DNA of 64,000 nucleotides, from positions 88,229,972 through 88,293,971 of the forward strand of contig OX328124.1 in the NCBI GenBank assembly GCA_946811695.1, given 5' to 3'. The stretch comes from Gonocerus acuteangulatus (lineage: Eukaryota; Arthropoda; Insecta; Hemiptera; Coreidae). Positions 1 through 64,000 of this stretch are shown one piece after another. How positions within the stretch are numbered: position 1 is the stretch's first letter; the number at the start of each line of letters is the position of its first letter. A program made the translations under genes and the position numbers. The notes below the pieces were generated by a model. It searched no databases. It was given only the letters and a program-made list of their open reading frames with translations, and had not been told where the DNA came from.

Positions 1-480
1 GTTTTCGTGAACAGTTTATGAGACGGTAATGCTTTAGAAGCAGCATTTTTTCATAATGCCTATATAGAAATCATTAAAAGTATATGTTTTATCTTCCACC
101 CCTTCCACTCACCCTCCCAGCCCAATCATCGCCTCCTTTAATCTCCCTCCCCCCACCCCAAAATATAGGAGTGAGTGTGTGAATTAATGAAATATATAGG
201 TCTCCAATTTTTGATTCCTCGACTTATTGCTGAATCTTTCCACACATTCCTCGATAATAAACTGTCGGTGTTCTTGGAGGAAGTAATTTTGTCACAAAGA
301 TTGGGAAGCTAGGTCTTAGTCTACCCCACTACGGGAGGACAGTCCGAAATTGGTTGGACACTAACTATCCATGGCGTTGGATAGGACGTGGTGGGCACGA
401 AATTTGCATTTCAAGTCATGAAAATGTCACGATAAAGTCACGAAATTGGCTTTCACGAAAATAGTAGACACCATGTCTTA
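1..480. other. Intron, no gene
   Basis: AT-rich HYDIN intron. The only structure is a mid-part (about 385-470) with repeated 'gtcac(g)' motifs that resembles 1580-1650, probably diverged copies of one repeat. Confidence 0.4.
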
Positions 481-484
481 TGAT

Positions 485-602
485 GTTTATCCCTGCACCA
501 TTCGTCCACAATGCGTAGTGCTGCATCGAGCAGTTCAGCTAGAGTAGGTAGTACCTTCCCCGCCACTGTAATCACCAGGTCATCAGCATACGCTACTAGG
601 CT
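485..602 (-). pseudogene. LINE reverse-transcriptase fragment (R1/Jockey type)
   Basis: The reverse strand of 485-602 reads LVAYADDLVITVAGKVLPTL, then AELLDAALRIVDEWCRD. It holds the YADD catalytic box (579-590) and the downstream helix ending in WC, typical of Jockey/R1-type non-LTR retrotransposons. Only about 39 codons survive; no flanking homology is evident. It is antisense to HYDIN in an intron. Confidence 0.7.
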
Positions 603-808
603 TAAGAGTTTTCATTTATTGCTACTTGGTGTCATCTTACCAAGTAGCTATAAGTCAACACTTGTCTTATAACATCTACATGGATAGGTGATCTGTGGTT
701 TTATCTCTACCCATCCTCGTTCCATGGGGTATCAGCACGGATGATGCTCCTATTTTTACTAATATATATAATGGATAAATGTACTGACATTAAAACTTCT
801 TTTCCCAG

Positions 809-63071
<62,263 letters not shown>

Positions 63072-63318
63072 GTGAGTATTTATGTAAATTGAAAGATGAT
63101 TTAAAGTGTTTATAAATTATATAATAAATTCCTGCACTTGTAAATGTAGAAAGGAATAAATATATGTATTTAAACTTTAAAGTAAGAGGCCATTTAATAT
63201 TTATTTTTTAATTTACTTCGATTACTTTAGCCAATAGTACCAATTTATAGTAGTAAATCAATTTTTCTGTTTTTATACTACTTTAATTGATATTTTTGAC
63301 AGACGTAAGTAATGAATT

Positions 63319-63560
63319 AACACTTTCGATGTGGGTGTCATTATGGAAAGACACTAGCGATCCTACCCACATACGAGGGTCCCTTCGGAAGGATACCCCT
63401 CCTTTACTTTTCCCTTTAGATTCAAAAGGCTCGTAAATGGAGGGGATTCACTTTTATAGCTCCAGGTGAAGGCAGTGGCCTTCAGTATTGTTTGGGCTTT
63501 CCAACAGTGTTTTCCTCTTTCAAATCGGCTGGAAGATTTTTTATGAAAAAAAATGAAACA
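63319..63560 (+). mobile_element. Terminus of a second piggyBac-family element
   Basis: ttaa at 63315-63320 followed by cactttcgatgtgg. Then comes sequence parallel to the reverse complement of 53030-53273 (gattcaaaaggctcgtaaat, cttcagtattgtttgg). The match fades after about 63545. From there to the window end I see no recognisable gene. Confidence 0.75.
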
Positions 63561-64000
63561 AACAAAAATGCACCCGATACTGAGGTATTCCTAAACAATG
63601 ACAGCCACAGCAAGTGTGTTAATGTAAAAAGAAAATCATCTGACCTGAGTTGACTTTTGCCTACGTAGTTTAGACCCTATGAAATAGCCTAGCCTTAAAG
63701 ATCAACAGGTTTGAGTGACATATCAGAGAAAATGTGGTATACCACTTAAGATGGAACAAAGAGATCTAATACATAAAGATCTTAGAGTCTCCCATTTTGT
63801 ACGAATTTAGCATTCCAAGTTACTAGGACTTGTAACCAGGATGGATAGTAACAGAGGGGTCAGGCAAATGTAAAAAGGGCCTAGAAGGAGTTAGAAACCA
63901 TGAGAAAGTGTCTGAAGACTTGAGGATGGTCGTAGTCGCAGGAGTGGCAGACTTGTTGCTGACTGGATGATTGGGTAGAGGCAATTAGGAAAGAAATTAC
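63561..64000. other. Unassigned sequence at the window edge
   Basis: Less AT-rich than the introns, no long ORF. Either the inside of the element starting at 63319 or unrelated repeat. Confidence 0.3.

Overview
The window is nuclear DNA of a eukaryote. It is AT-rich, intron-rich and full of transposable-element (TE) debris. Its one host gene is a large part of HYDIN on the + strand, the giant scaffold protein of the central-pair apparatus of motile (9+2) cilia and sperm flagella. An animal is certain. An arthropod is the best guess, from the mix of mariner, piggyBac, Penelope-like, R2-clade, Jockey/R1-type LINE and tRNA-headed SINE relics and from the 5S-like fragment, but the sequence alone does not fix the species.

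HYDIN runs across the whole window (about 809 to 63071) and continues beyond both ends. I could place 37 consecutive exons, about 6.7 kb or 2,240 codons, roughly 40% of the length of vertebrate HYDIN. All 36 junctions keep the reading frame, and the order of recognisable segments follows the known protein. First comes a degenerate adenylate-kinase-like region (exons 1-5), then a low-complexity linker (6-11), then a long series of MSP/ASH (Ig-like) domains (12-37) with two lysine-rich insertions. One intron (after exon 20) is of the GC-AG class and all others fit GT-AG. No promoter, first exon or 3' end is present.

The introns hold nearly everything else. From left to right: antisense LINE RT with YADD (about 485-602); an antisense LINE remnant split by a SINE (4818-5760); a LINE tail with poly(A), then a 1.0 kb foldback (7140-8420); SINEs and an intact 389-aa Asn-rich coiled-coil ORF, with an LTR-like block and primer-binding-site-like sequence further downstream (8800-11690); a 145-bp tandem array (12680-13130); a Penelope-like 3' fragment with GIY-YIG endonuclease between inverted repeats (13785-15045); a 5'-truncated R2-clade RT plus restriction-like endonuclease (17647-19374); a mariner relic (21715-21990); a 123-bp tandem array (25240-25700); an element with repeated CCAAGGGGTACAAGTGAC motifs (27397-28953); a TTAA-flanked piggyBac-like element (37788-38821); a 5S rRNA-derived fragment (42217-42317); a 1 kb near-perfect palindrome with a TA-repeat core (42974-43987); a second 1 kb foldback (45311-46320); a complete but broken piggyBac element (49274-53273); a second mariner relic (about 54190-54650); and the terminus of another element of the same piggyBac family at 63319.

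No new coordinated multi-gene system is evident. The most notable items are a tail module apparently shared by tRNA-headed and 5S-headed SINE-like copies, the unusual number of long inverted repeats in one gene, the R2-clade copy outside any visible rDNA, the paired CTAA flanks and subterminal palindromes of the piggyBac element, and the intact 389-aa ORF of unknown identity.
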